Below are positions 56,639-64,000 of a stretch of 64,000 nt of DNA, in pieces. Position numbers and translations under genes: made by a program. Numbering within the stretch: position 1 is the first letter of the stretch; each line of letters begins with the position of its first letter. The notes beneath the pieces are model-generated. The model did no database searches. It saw only the letters and a program-made list of their open reading frames with translations, and was not told the DNA's origin. Source of the DNA: Acetivibrio mesophilus (GTDB lineage: Bacteria; Bacillota; Clostridia; Acetivibrionales; Acetivibrionaceae); the NCBI RefSeq assembly GCF_004102745.1, contig NZ_RLII01000002.1, positions 186,001 through 250,000 of the forward strand, given 5' to 3'.

Positions 56639-57001
56639 TTAACTTATCCTTGCGCCAAAAGGTATCAGCCCAAGTTTTGCAAGCTTAAAATGCTGGAGGC
56701 CAAAGGGTATCCCAACAATTGTTATGCAAAACAGCAACCCTGTAATAAAATGCGATAGAGCAAGCTCCCATCCGAAAAAGATAAGCCATATAATATTAAA
56801 AAGCAATCCACCGACTCCAAAATTGCCAACTTGTACTTCCTTGCCAAAAGGCCATAATACAAGCCCTGCAATTTTAATACACTGCACACCAAAAGGTATT
56901 CCGATAATAGTTATGCATACAATCAATCCTGCAATCAGCCATCCTAAGGCTAAAAAAAGCCCTCCAAATAACATCCAAATAATATTTCCAATAAACCGCA
57001 T
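56639..57001 (-). CDS. YccF-domain inner-membrane protein
   Basis: 120 residues from ATG 57001 behind AAGGGGAT. Two copies of the YccF motif (ITIIGIPFGVQCIKIAGLVLWPFG and ITIVGIPFGLQHFKLAKLGLIPFG) each preceded by two hydrophobic segments. Function of the family is unknown. 30 bases after the YjbQ-like gene, probably co-transcribed. Confidence 0.9.
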   Translation of the reverse strand: MRFIGNIIWMLFGGLFLALGWLIAGLIVCITIIGIPFGVQCIKIAGLVLWPFGKEVQVGNFGVGGLLFNIIWLIFFGWELALSHFITGLLFCITIVGIPFGLQHFKLAKLGLIPFGARIS

Positions 57002-57031
57002 TGATTTATCCCCTTTTTATTTAATACTTGC

Positions 57032-57448
57032 TTATTCACCAATTATCTTTACCAGTACTCTTTTTGGGCGCTTACCGTCATACTCTCCGTAAAATATCTG
57101 CTCCCATGTTCCAAAATCCAGCTTGCCGTTGGTAATAGCCGCCACCACTTCACGCCCCATTATCTGACGTTTCAAGTGAGCATCGGCATTATCTTCGTAT
57201 CCATTGTGCTTATATTGACTGTATGGTTTTTCCGGTGCCAAAGTTTCAAGCCATTTTTCAAAGTCTTGATGCAGCCCCGGTTCATCGTCATTTACAAAGA
57301 CACTTGCCGTAATATTCATAGCATTAACCAAAACAAGCCCCTCTTTTATACCACTCTCATCAATACATGCCTGCACCTGAGGTGTGATGTTTACATATGC
57401 CCTTCTTGAAGGGAGATTAAAAGTAAGTTCCTTTCTATAAGATTTCAT
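57032..57448 (-). CDS. YjbQ/UPF0047 family protein
   Basis: 138 residues from ATG 57448. Diagnostic segments: [36 protein letters not shown] and [19 protein letters not shown], with the conserved His/Asp/Glu cluster. Members show weak thiamine-phosphate synthase activity in complementation tests; the physiological role is not settled. Confidence 0.93.
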   Translation of the reverse strand: MKSYRKELTFNLPSRRAYVNITPQVQACIDESGIKEGLVLVNAMNITASVFVNDDEPGLHQDFEKWLETLAPEKPYSQYKHNGYEDNADAHLKRQIMGREVVAAITNGKLDFGTWEQIFYGEYDGKRPKRVLVKIIGE

Positions 57449-57504
57449 TTCAAATTCCTCCTGTATTAATATAATATTTTTTATTGATTCACTGTATGTT
57501 TAAT

Positions 57505-59046
57505 TCAACACGGTTCGCTCCACTTTTTCCTATCAAGACTCCTGTACTGAATTGCTTCTAACAGATGATTCGCCTTTATATTCTCACTTTCCTGCATGTC
57601 TGCTATAGTACGGGCAACTTTAAGAATTCTGTTATGTGCCCTTGCGCTTAATCCCAGCTTATCAAAAGCATTTCGCAAAATTCCTTTGCAATTGTCATCC
57701 AGCTTGCAAAATTTCTTGATCATTGAGGGTGAAAGCTCCGCGTTTGAAAAAATGCCAAGCCCCTTATATCTTTCCTGTTGTATTTTTCTCGTTCGATTTA
57801 CCCTTTCCCTTATAACACTTGACTTTTCTCCCTCCTCCTGACTTTCAAGATCCTTATATTTCACCGATGCAACTTCTATGTGCAGGTCTATCCGGTCCAG
57901 AAGAGGCCCGGAAATTTTCCCTAAGTATTGCTGAATCTGCTTTGGAGTACAGGTACATTCTTTTGCATCCTCAAGGTAATTGCCGCATTTACACGGATTA
58001 GCCGCACATATCAATGTGGTCCTTGCGGGATAGGTCAAAGTGGCATTAATTCTCGAAATGGTCACTACACCATCTTCAAGAGGCTGCCTTAACACCTCCA
58101 AAGCATCCTTATTAAACTCCGGTAGCTCATCCAAAAACAGTACACCATAATGGGCAAGACTGATCTCACCGGGCTTTGGTATTTTCCCACCTCCGATTAG
58201 GCTGACATTGGATATTGAATGATGGGGAGCCCTGAAAGGTCTCTGGGTAATAAGAGAAGTATTTGCAGGCAGGTTACCGGCAATACTGTGAATTTTTGTT
58301 ACTTCCAGAGCTTCTTCAAATGTCATAAAAGGAAGAATTGTGGGAAGTCTCTTAGCAATCATTGTCTTACCGCATCCGGGTGAACCAATCATCAGGCAGT
58401 TGTGCCCTCCACTGGCCGCAACTTCAAGAGCTCTCTTTACAGTCTCCTGTCCCTTTACATCGGCAAAATCCACATCATAATCAAAACTCCTGTTAAAAAA
58501 TGATTCAACATCCACTTCATGCCTCCCAATCTCCGACGCTCCGTTTAAATGGTTCACTACATCTATTATATTTTTGGCCGGAAGAACATTAATATCCTTT
58601 ACAACCGCCGCCTCGTCCGCATTTTCCAAAGGAAGAATTATGTTATCCACACCGTTGTCTCTTGCACATAAAACCATGGGAAGTATGCCCTTTACAGGTT
58701 TTATTCCTCCGTCCAAAGAAAGCTCTCCTAAGAATGCATACCTATCAAGATTGTTGTCCCTAATCTGTTCCGTAGCTGTAAGTATTCCTAAGGCTATTGG
58801 CAGATCAAAGGCAGATCCCTCCTTTCTCTTGTCGGCAGGTGCAAGATTTACCGTGATTCTCTTTATCGGAAACTCCAAACCTGCATTTTTTATAGCTGCC
58901 CGTACCCGCTCCTTGGATTCCTTTACAGCGGTATCTCCGAGCCCCACCATATCAAAGGAGGGAATTCCATTGCTAATATCCGTTTCGACAATCACTACAT
59001 ATCCATCCATACCCATTAGGCCCATACTTTTTATTTTCGAAAGCAT
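57505..59046 (-). CDS. comM: ComM/YifB-family AAA+ ATPase (Mg-chelatase-like)
   Basis: 513 residues from ATG 59046 behind GGGGGAAG. N-terminal Lon-like ChlI domain (about 1-170, FDMVGLGDTAVKESKERV), AAA+ core with GSPGCGKTM Walker A and LFLDELPEF Walker B, a four-cysteine-containing insert (CAANPCKCGNY), and the C-terminal Mg_chelatase domain. ComM is a branch-migration helicase in natural transformation of Gram-negatives; the Firmicute role is assumed similar and fits the nearby dprA. Confidence 0.93.
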   Translation of the reverse strand: MLSKIKSMGLMGMDGYVVIVETDISNGIPSFDMVGLGDTAVKESKERVRAAIKNAGLEFPIKRITVNLAPADKRKEGSAFDLPIALGILTATEQIRDNNLDRYAFLGELSLDGGIKPVKGILPMVLCARDNGVDNIILPLENADEAAVVKDINVLPAKNIIDVVNHLNGASEIGRHEVDVESFFNRSFDYDVDFADVKGQETVKRALEVAASGGHNCLMIGSPGCGKTMIAKRLPTILPFMTFEEALEVTKIHSIAGNLPANTSLITQRPFRAPHHSISNVSLIGGGKIPKPGEISLAHYGVLFLDELPEFNKDALEVLRQPLEDGVVTISRINATLTYPARTTLICAANPCKCGNYLEDAKECTCTPKQIQQYLGKISGPLLDRIDLHIEVASVKYKDLESQEEGEKSSVIRERVNRTRKIQQERYKGLGIFSNAELSPSMIKKFCKLDDNCKGILRNAFDKLGLSARAHNRILKVARTIADMQESENIKANHLLEAIQYRSLDRKKWSEPC

Positions 59047-59121
59047 CTTCCCCCACAACCTTTCTTATCAGTAGGTAAATAAATTGAAAGCAAAACCAAT
59101 TTATCCGAATATCGCCACATA

Positions 59122-59130
59122 ATTATACCA
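59122..59130 (-). promoter_or_regulatory. Extended -10 promoter of comM
   Basis: TGG-TATAAT on the minus strand, about 76 bases before the start codon; no strong -35. The rest of the 303-base gap (59047-59349) shows only a possible TGA-TATATT on the plus strand near 59270 for the rightward gene. Confidence 0.4.
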
Positions 59131-59349
59131 TAATAAGTGCAAATTCTACATCTTTTATTGATAATCTGTTCTCTTTATCTAATAATAAATGACAGTAAGC
59201 CCATTATAACACTTAACTCCTTATTTGATATATTATTCTCTGCAATAGTAACCATTTTCAGGATTTTAAGCTATGATATATTATAGTGCTTCAGTAGACA
59301 TTGTCCTTTTATCATGGAATAAGCCATAAATGTATGGGAGGAATGTTAA

Positions 59350-59772
59350 ATGTTTTTCTTTAGAAGAAGGTTAAGAAGAAGAGTAAAGTCCGAAATAAAA
59401 AAAATCAGGCGGGAGCCTGACTGTGAAATAATCCCTGTTATAAACAAGCCGGTTTTATCTATTAATGCCTGTTTTTCAGCCCATATATCAAATTATATCG
59501 GTCAAACCGTAACTATATTTGTTGAATCCGGAGGAATCTCAGGAGCAGGTTTTACAGGTATACTCTTATTTGCAAATGAAGTGTACGTTGAGCTTATTAC
59601 CTCCATTGCCCCTCCCCCCTCATGTTCCTTGAGCAATTTCTGCATTATGTATCCCGATTTGCCCTATAGCAGCATCGGACAGCCTAATCTCAATGCTCCT
59701 TTGGGCAGTACAGGGGCATTTGCCATAATTCCCATAGATAAGATTACTTCCTTTGTACATAACAACATCTGA
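59350..59772 (+). CDS. Conserved small protein A (paralogue of the gene at 61797), Sm-like fold suspected
   Basis: 140 residues from ATG 59350, eight bases past GGGAGG. After a strongly basic N-terminus (about 1-25) comes a beta-rich core: SNYIGQTVTIF, SGAGFTG, NE, LIT, a PPP-x-C turn with two conserved cysteines, and a closing IPIDKITSFVHN strand. The same elements in the same order occur in the protein at 61797-62237. The strand pattern (two halves closed by an IPID strand) resembles small Sm-like barrels such as spore-coat associated DUF2642 proteins, but I cannot assign a family. It converges on the chemoreceptor gene. Confidence 0.7.
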   Translation: MFFFRRRLRRRVKSEIKKIRREPDCEIIPVINKPVLSINACFSAHISNYIGQTVTIFVESGGISGAGFTGILLFANEVYVELITSIAPPPSCSLSNFCIMYPDLPYSSIGQPNLNAPLGSTGAFAIIPIDKITSFVHNNI

Positions 59773-59797
59773 CCTAAAATCATATACACTTTTTGGG

Positions 59798-61609
59798 TCA
59801 CATATCAATCTTGATATTTTTATTTTTACCTTCTATGTTGCTTCTTTTACCTTTTACCAGAATATTAAGTTCTGAAACCATATGCAGTATTTTTTCTGAC
59901 TGAGTCTCCAATTCGTGGGCCGAAGCAGAGTTTTCCTGCGCTGCCGCAGCATTTTGCTGTATTACCTGCTCCATCTGAATTATGGATTGGGCAAATTGTT
60001 CACTCCCGTTTGCTTGTTCTTCGCTTGCGACGGATATTTCTGCTACAAGACCGCTTACTTTATCTGCGTTTTCGTTTATTTCTTTGAATGAATTACTGAC
60101 TAACGTACTAATTTCTACTCCCTTGGTGGACAGAGTAATATTTCTTTCAATTATTTCCGCCGTGTCCTTTGCAGCCTTAGCACTTCTTTGCGCCAGGTTT
60201 CTAACTTCTTCGGCAACAACCGCAAACCCGGCTCCAGCACTCCCGGCCCTTGCAGCCTCGACCGCCGCATTCAGCGCTAAAATATTGGTCTGAAAGGCTA
60301 TATCATCTATAACTTTTATTATTTTTGCCATCTCATCGCTGGATTTCTTAATTTCATTCATTGAGTTGTTCATATCGAGCATATGCTGATATCCTTCATC
60401 CGACGACCGGGCAGTTTTATCGGATAAGGCCGATGCCTTCTTCGTGTTTTCGGCATTTTGCTTTATCATTGTTGAGGTCTCCTGCATGGTCGCAGAGGTC
60501 TGTTCAATTGCTGCTGCCTGCTCCGCACTGCCTTCCGCCAATTGTTGACTTGTCATCGCAAGTTGTGATGATGTGGATAATATTAAGCAACTGGATTCAT
60601 AGAGGTTATTAGCCAATGTCAATATTTTTTTATTCATTTTTTTTGTAGTGAAAAGAAAGAAGAAAATGAATAAACTAAAAATCAAAAATATTATACCGAT
60701 ATTGACGATGACCTCTAACTTCTCTCTTGTTGCAATATTATCAATATCAGATGTTTTTATAAGTGAAATTATCTTATATCCCCAAGGTTCATAGTCTTTC
60801 ACCGTTATATCCCACTCTTTTGCATCTTTACCTCCCTTTAGCAGGCTTAATATATCCTCATCTTTCATATCGTTGGACTTTGCCACTATTCTTTCATTCA
60901 TATCCATAATAACATAACAATCGTTTTCAAACTGCTTTTTACCTTCTATAGTTTTTGCCAGCACACGTATCTGCTCTGTCGGAAACCCTACATACCATAT
61001 TCCGATAATTTCATTATTAGCATTATACATGGGCTCATAACCTGTAAAATACGGTTTGCCCAGTATATCAACCATTCCATAAAAGGGTTTTCTGTTAACT
61101 ATGTATTCAAAAGCCTGTCCATTTGGGTCAAGTACAGTACCTATCGCCCTTGAATCGCCGTCCTGTTTTACATTTGTACTTACTCTAACAAATTCCCCAC
61201 TCCTTGATTTAACAAAAACAGTCGCAGTTGCTCCGGTTTCACCGGCTATTTTATCTACCAGTTCATAATTTCCCACAATGGAGTGTTCTCCCAGAAATAA
61301 TTGCGGGACAGTCTTTCCTGAAAAGCTAATCTCATCTCTGGTATTTGGTACTCCAATAGATAAACCTGTTCTAATTAAAACATTCATACTTGATTTGACC
61401 TGTCTGGAATAAAGCTCATTAATTATATCCATCTGGTCAATGATTGCTTCCTGGGTTTCCTGTACAACCCTTTCCCCCTTCATCTTGTTTTCATTGTAAA
61501 TCGAATTACCCTGTTTTAGTGATAAACCAAAAATTATGACTACAGCAATAAAATACATCACAAAGATCTTAGCAATGCTTCCCTTTAGCTTATCAAGGAT
61601 ATTTTTCAT
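59798..61609 (-). CDS. Methyl-accepting chemotaxis protein with a Cache sensor, no evident HAMP
   Basis: 603 residues from ATG 61609 with AAAGGAGG upstream. Transmembrane helix 1 (about 13-31), an extracellular Cache-type sensor of about 265 residues (containing GTVLDPNGQAFEY and PYFTGYEPMYNANNEIIGIWYVGFP), helix 2 (about 296-320), then directly a coiled-coil signalling domain with the conserved tip IAFQTNILALNAAVEAARAG. The usual HAMP linker is not recognisable after helix 2. It signals through the CheA/CheW encoded in this window. Ligand unknown; Cache domains often bind amino or organic acids. Confidence 0.93.
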   Translation of the reverse strand: MKNILDKLKGSIAKIFVMYFIAVVIIFGLSLKQGNSIYNENKMKGERVVQETQEAIIDQMDIINELYSRQVKSSMNVLIRTGLSIGVPNTRDEISFSGKTVPQLFLGEHSIVGNYELVDKIAGETGATATVFVKSRSGEFVRVSTNVKQDGDSRAIGTVLDPNGQAFEYIVNRKPFYGMVDILGKPYFTGYEPMYNANNEIIGIWYVGFPTEQIRVLAKTIEGKKQFENDCYVIMDMNERIVAKSNDMKDEDILSLLKGGKDAKEWDITVKDYEPWGYKIISLIKTSDIDNIATREKLEVIVNIGIIFLIFSLFIFFFLFTTKKMNKKILTLANNLYESSCLILSTSSQLAMTSQQLAEGSAEQAAAIEQTSATMQETSTMIKQNAENTKKASALSDKTARSSDEGYQHMLDMNNSMNEIKKSSDEMAKIIKVIDDIAFQTNILALNAAVEAARAGSAGAGFAVVAEEVRNLAQRSAKAAKDTAEIIERNITLSTKGVEISTLVSNSFKEINENADKVSGLVAEISVASEEQANGSEQFAQSIIQMEQVIQQNAAAAQENSASAHELETQSEKILHMVSELNILVKGKRSNIEGKNKNIKIDM

Positions 61610-61673
61610 AACCTTGCCTCCTTTGTTATCAAAATCAAGTATTCATTGTTGCTTTTTTATAGTAAAAAGGCGT

Positions 61674-61722
61674 ATTATTCCTACTAAATATTTATCGTCA
61701 AAATTGACCAACTCGACGATAA
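61674..61722 (-). promoter_or_regulatory. Chemoreceptor promoter with overlapping inverted repeat
   Basis: TTGACG (61696-61701), 16-base spacer and AATAAT (61674-61679) on the minus strand form a sigma-A-like promoter. A perfect 8-base inverted repeat TTATCGTC/GACGATAA (61692-61699 and 61715-61722, 15 bases apart) overlaps the -35, as an operator would. No sigma-D site is seen. Confidence 0.5.
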
Positions 61723-61746
61723 CTAATTATAGAAAATTTCAAATGG

Positions 61747-61777
61747 AATAAAATCCGGGAGATTCCCGGATTTTATT
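61747..61777. terminator. Terminator of the small-protein gene at 61797
   Basis: A perfect 14-base stem (61747-61760 with 61764-61777) and 3-base loop; the stem ends in AATAAAA/TTTTATT, giving T-runs in both directions. It lies 20 bases past the stop codon at 61797. Confidence 0.88.
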
Positions 61778-61796
61778 GACCACTTTTAATATATTA

Positions 61797-62237
61797 TCAT
61801 ACCGCATTATGGACGAAGGATACTATGCTGTCTATAGGTATATCTGTTACCGAACCGACTGTATATACAGGATAACCATTCCATCCGCCGGCCGTTACTG
61901 CACCATTTTCATTGGCAGGAAGTATTGGGCTGTATCCTTTTCCATATCCTGCGGCATAACCACCGCTTATACCGCATCCACCGCCTTCAGGTGCAATACC
62001 TCTTTCATACCCATTTCCAACATCAAATCCACTACATGCGTTACCTAGAGCACATCCCGGAGGTGGACCAATCCTTGTTATCAGTCTTACAAAACACTCG
62101 TTAACGGAAAGAACTACCCCGGTAAAACCAGCTCCTGACTGACCGCCACTTTTAGTAAATATGGTTACAGTCTCACCTATATAATTTGACAGTAATCCTG
62201 AGAAGCTGCCTCCCGAAAACCCTCCAAATTTTGACAT
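61797..62237 (-). CDS. Conserved small protein B, probable spore-associated protein (paralogue of 59350)
   Basis: 146 residues from ATG 62237 with AAAGGAGAG upstream. Shares with protein A the core SNYIGETVTIF, SGAGFTG, NE, LIT, PPP-x-C, and the closing IPIDSIVSFVHN strand. Between the halves it has a Gly/Tyr-rich stretch of about 60 residues (FDVGNGYERG..., GGYAAGYGKGYSP), of the kind common in spore-coat and exosporium proteins. The promoter matches the sigma-K consensus exactly, supporting late mother-cell expression. Family unknown; spore location is inference. Confidence 0.72.
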   Translation of the reverse strand: MSKFGGFSGGSFSGLLSNYIGETVTIFTKSGGQSGAGFTGVVLSVNECFVRLITRIGPPPGCALGNACSGFDVGNGYERGIAPEGGGCGISGGYAAGYGKGYSPILPANENGAVTAGGWNGYPVYTVGSVTDIPIDSIVSFVHNAV

Positions 62238-62272
62238 AAGATTCTCTCCTTTCGATACAAAACTTCTTTCTA

Positions 62273-62301
62273 TATCTTATGTTAACTGTAATTAATGTGT
62301 T
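62273..62301 (-). promoter_or_regulatory. Sigma-K-type promoter of small protein B
   Basis: On the minus strand: AACA (62298-62301), 16-base spacer, CATAAGATA (62273-62281), an exact match to the consensus mACm-N16-CATAnnnTA known for Bacillus/Clostridium sigma-K. Transcription would start about 30 bases before the ATG, leaving a normal leader. Confidence 0.55.
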
Positions 62302-62370
62302 ACAAAAAAATAAAAGCTAGAAACATCGAGTCCCTTCGCTTTTACCTCTTTCATTTCACTCCAAGAAGCC

Positions 62371-62400
62371 AAAAAAAGAGAGACCATTTTAGTCCCTCTT
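62371..62400 (-). terminator. Terminator of the cohesin-protein gene
   Basis: A 9-base stem with two wobble pairs, AGAGGGACT/GGTCTCTCT on the minus strand, followed by TTTTTTT. About 30 bases past the stop codon at 62431. Confidence 0.8.
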
Positions 62401-62430
62401 AATCTTTAACATCTACATATGTATAGCATG

Positions 62431-63153
62431 TCATTCTACAATTTCCACTTTACCGTCTTTTAATTCACAAAAAATAGGATTCAAATCATAATCACAGAAA
62501 TTGATATCGCCAAAAGCAATTAAACTGAACTTCCTTGACGCTCCACTGCCACTAAAAACATCAGATTTTATTTTGACAGTTAGTTTAGCAAAATCACCGT
62601 CAGTCTTTATTAAGCCTTCTCCCTTTTGCTTGTCATCATCAAAGATCATTAGTATTTCAGAATCTTCATAAACTACGTTATAATCGAAATTATTCTTAGG
62701 GTCCGTAACTATACTGCCCGGTTCTACCTTTAGAACCTCCATAACTTTACTGTCATAGTGTAGACTGAAATTCAGAGTCTGTATCCCTTGGGTAGGTATG
62801 TTTTCAAATCTCACAGGTATCTCCACGGTATCACCGGGCTTGGCTTTAATTCCTCCAATTACCACATCCATCTCCCGACCGCTTTCATTGCCTGTCATTG
62901 CCACTTCCACCCGTCTTAGTTCCTCATTCCAGATTACATCGACCCCCAACACATCACCTATTGCCTTTAGAGGCAAATATGTTCTTCCATTGATAGCCAC
63001 TATCGGGTCCTGGGATTGAAACTCCTCTCCTTTTACAAAAACCTTAAACGTTGCCTTTAATGCTGTCCACTGATTTGTCTCTGCTGCGTACGCCATAAAA
63101 CATGTACTTGCTAAAACGACTACAACCAAAACACATAACCATTTTTTCATCAT
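62431..63153 (-). CDS. Secreted protein with copper-amine-oxidase-type stalk domain and a cohesin domain
   Basis: 240 residues from ATG 63153 with GAGGTG upstream; the reading from 63213 would include the promoter. Signal peptide to about residue 23 (cleavage near AYA). Residues about 30-95 form a copper amine oxidase N-terminal-like (stalk) domain (INGRTYLPLKAIGDVLGVDVIWNEE). Residues about 98-240 match a cohesin: VVIGGIKAKPGDTVEIPVRF, LNFSLHYDSKVMEVLKVEPG, FDYNVVYEDSEILMIFDDD and the KTDGDFAKLTVKIK strand. Cohesins bind dockerin modules in cellulosomes; this one carries no scaffoldin repeats, CBM or dockerin of its own and lies beside a motility gene. Wall attachment through the stalk domain is inference. 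Confidence 0.88.
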   Translation of the reverse strand: MMKKWLCVLVVVVLASTCFMAYAAETNQWTALKATFKVFVKGEEFQSQDPIVAINGRTYLPLKAIGDVLGVDVIWNEELRRVEVAMTGNESGREMDVVIGGIKAKPGDTVEIPVRFENIPTQGIQTLNFSLHYDSKVMEVLKVEPGSIVTDPKNNFDYNVVYEDSEILMIFDDDKQKGEGLIKTDGDFAKLTVKIKSDVFSGSGASRKFSLIAFGDINFCDYDLNPIFCELKDGKVEIVE

Positions 63154-63184
63154 ATGCACCTCGTTTATGGTATTTTTTAAGATA

Positions 63185-63213
63185 ATTATACCACATTGAA
63201 CAAACCATGTCAC
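63185..63213 (-). promoter_or_regulatory. Sigma-A promoter of the cohesin-protein gene
   Basis: GTGACA (63208-63213), 17-base spacer and TATAAT (63185-63190), with TGG giving an extended -10. It lies in the 78-base gap after the Maf-like gene. Confidence 0.8.
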
Positions 63214-63231
63214 TGTATTAAATAATAATGA

Positions 63232-64000
63232 TTACTGTTCATTAAAGAATTCCTTAAGCTTCTCAAGGCTTGAATTAAGCTTCTCATTCTGACTTAGAAT
63301 AGCGTTTATATAAACACTTTTAATATCCTCGTATTTTGTTAACGTCTTTACTGTTCTTTCCACCTCAGCTTTTATAAGATAAAAATCAATTTCCACAAGG
63401 TTCTTAAGAAGAGAATGGTATATCGGAGATTCGAGAACCCTGTCCGACATTTCATTTATTGAATTAACAGCCTTAACGAACCTTGAGCGATTTTTTGACG
63501 GATGATAAACATCTCTCCTAAGGTAGTCTACCGTCTCAATTTGCCTTATAGAGAGCTGTTCAAGCCTTCTTATCTCCCTCTGAACATCTGCCCTGTAGTC
63601 CTGAACTTTTGAAGCAATTGAAGCAGAGAATCTCCCTTCCTCATGCAACAATTTGATATTATTTTTAACACCAGCATCAGATAACTTACATTTCTCTAAG
63701 GCAGCTTCAAGAGTTTCATTTCGAGCATATGAAATATTCAGTCCTCCTTCAGTAGCATTTATTATCGTAGTCTTTTCCCCAACCTTTTCAAAATACCCTT
63801 CAAACCAGTTTCTAATTGCAAGAAAAGGTCGGGTAGTATATACCTCATTTCCATAAATATCCTTAGTAAGGATATATCCTCTTTTTTGAATATCTTCGGT
63901 ATTGTTTATGATTGTCCCCGGTGCTTGGCCCGCATACATGCTTCCAAAAGTAAAAGCCATGTCTTGTCCGATAATTATAATGGGATCGCAGCCCATCTTA
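63232..64000 (-). CDS. Motility-associated glycosyltransferase, Maf/DUF115 family (C-terminal part)
   Basis: The frame is open to the window edge (255 codons visible plus stop), so the N-terminus is missing; the internal ATG at 63996 is not the start. The visible part opens with GCDPIIIIGQDMAF, the conserved end of the DUF115 (MptE-like) core of Maf proteins, followed by a mostly helical C-terminal region. Maf proteins transfer pseudaminic or legionaminic acid-type sugars to flagellin. This would place a flagellin-glycosylation locus just beyond the right edge. Confidence 0.8.
   Translation of the reverse strand, partial: KMGCDPIIIIGQDMAFTFGSMYAGQAPGTIINNTEDIQKRGYILTKDIYGNEVYTTRPFLAIRNWFEGYFEKVGEKTTIINATEGGLNISYARNETLEAALEKCKLSDAGVKNNIKLLHEEGRFSASIASKVQDYRADVQREIRRLEQLSIRQIETVDYLRRDVYHPSKNRSRFVKAVNSINEMSDRVLESPIYHSLLKNLVEIDFYLIKAEVERTVKTLTKYEDIKSVYINAILSQNEKLNSSLEKLKEFFNEQ

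Noticed and set aside
61610-61700. Sigma-D promoter for the chemoreceptor gene
   Set aside because: Expected from biology, but no TAAA-N15-GCCGATAT-like sequence is present; the sigma-A-like pair fits better.

Overview
The window is low-GC DNA with strong AAGGAGG-type ribosome sites and consensus sigma-A promoters, so it comes from a motile Firmicute of the class Clostridia. The order dprA-topA-trmFO followed by flgB...sigD is the Bacillus/Clostridium fla/che arrangement. A cohesin-domain protein near the right edge points to a cellulosome-forming lineage (Clostridium cluster III: Acetivibrio/Hungateiclostridium and relatives). A pyruvate formate-lyase pair and a Na+-pump decarboxylase beta/gamma pair fit an anaerobic fermenter. 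The species is not determined.

Left region (1-16.8 kb), accessory and metabolic genes. Two tandem paralogues encode membrane-anchored HExxH proteins, probable metalloproteases; the left copy runs off the edge. A small membrane-protein gene follows whose 5' end appears frameshifted in an A8 tract. Divergent tRNA-Leu(CAA) and tRNA-Lys(CTT) genes each have a consensus promoter. Then come a soluble PAS histidine kinase, the oadB/oadG-like pair, a lipoprotein, a DEDDh exonuclease, pflB-pflA, a CapA-like lipoprotein, thpR and a DUF4097-like lipoprotein.

Central region (17.0-50.5 kb), one unbroken leftward flagellar/chemotaxis cluster. In transcription order: flgB flgC fliE fliF fliG fliH fliI fliJ motE-like fliK flgD (TIGR02530) flgE flbD fliL fliM fliY cheY fliO fliP fliQ fliR flhB flhA flhF flhG pilZ cheB cheA cheW cheC cheD orf sigD fapA orf DUF6115 (SwrB-like position) MltG-like. 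It builds rod, hook, C-ring and export gate, supplies the chemotaxis phosphorelay with the CheC/CheD/FliY branch, and ends with the sigma factor for late genes. A factor-independent terminator at about 16.95 kb closes it. Many genes overlap or abut, and several start with TTG or GTG. A structured leader precedes flgE and a hairpin lies between flgE and flbD. No motAB, cheR, hslVU or codY is present.

Right region (50.8-64 kb). trmFO, topA and dprA are followed by exonuclease III, a YccF membrane protein, a YjbQ-family protein and a ComM-like AAA+ ATPase. A chemoreceptor without an evident HAMP domain is flanked by two paralogous small proteins of unknown function. One of these has a perfect match to the sigma-K (late mother-cell sporulation) promoter consensus. 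The window ends with a secreted stalk-domain plus cohesin protein and the C-terminal part of a Maf-type (DUF115) motility glycosyltransferase.
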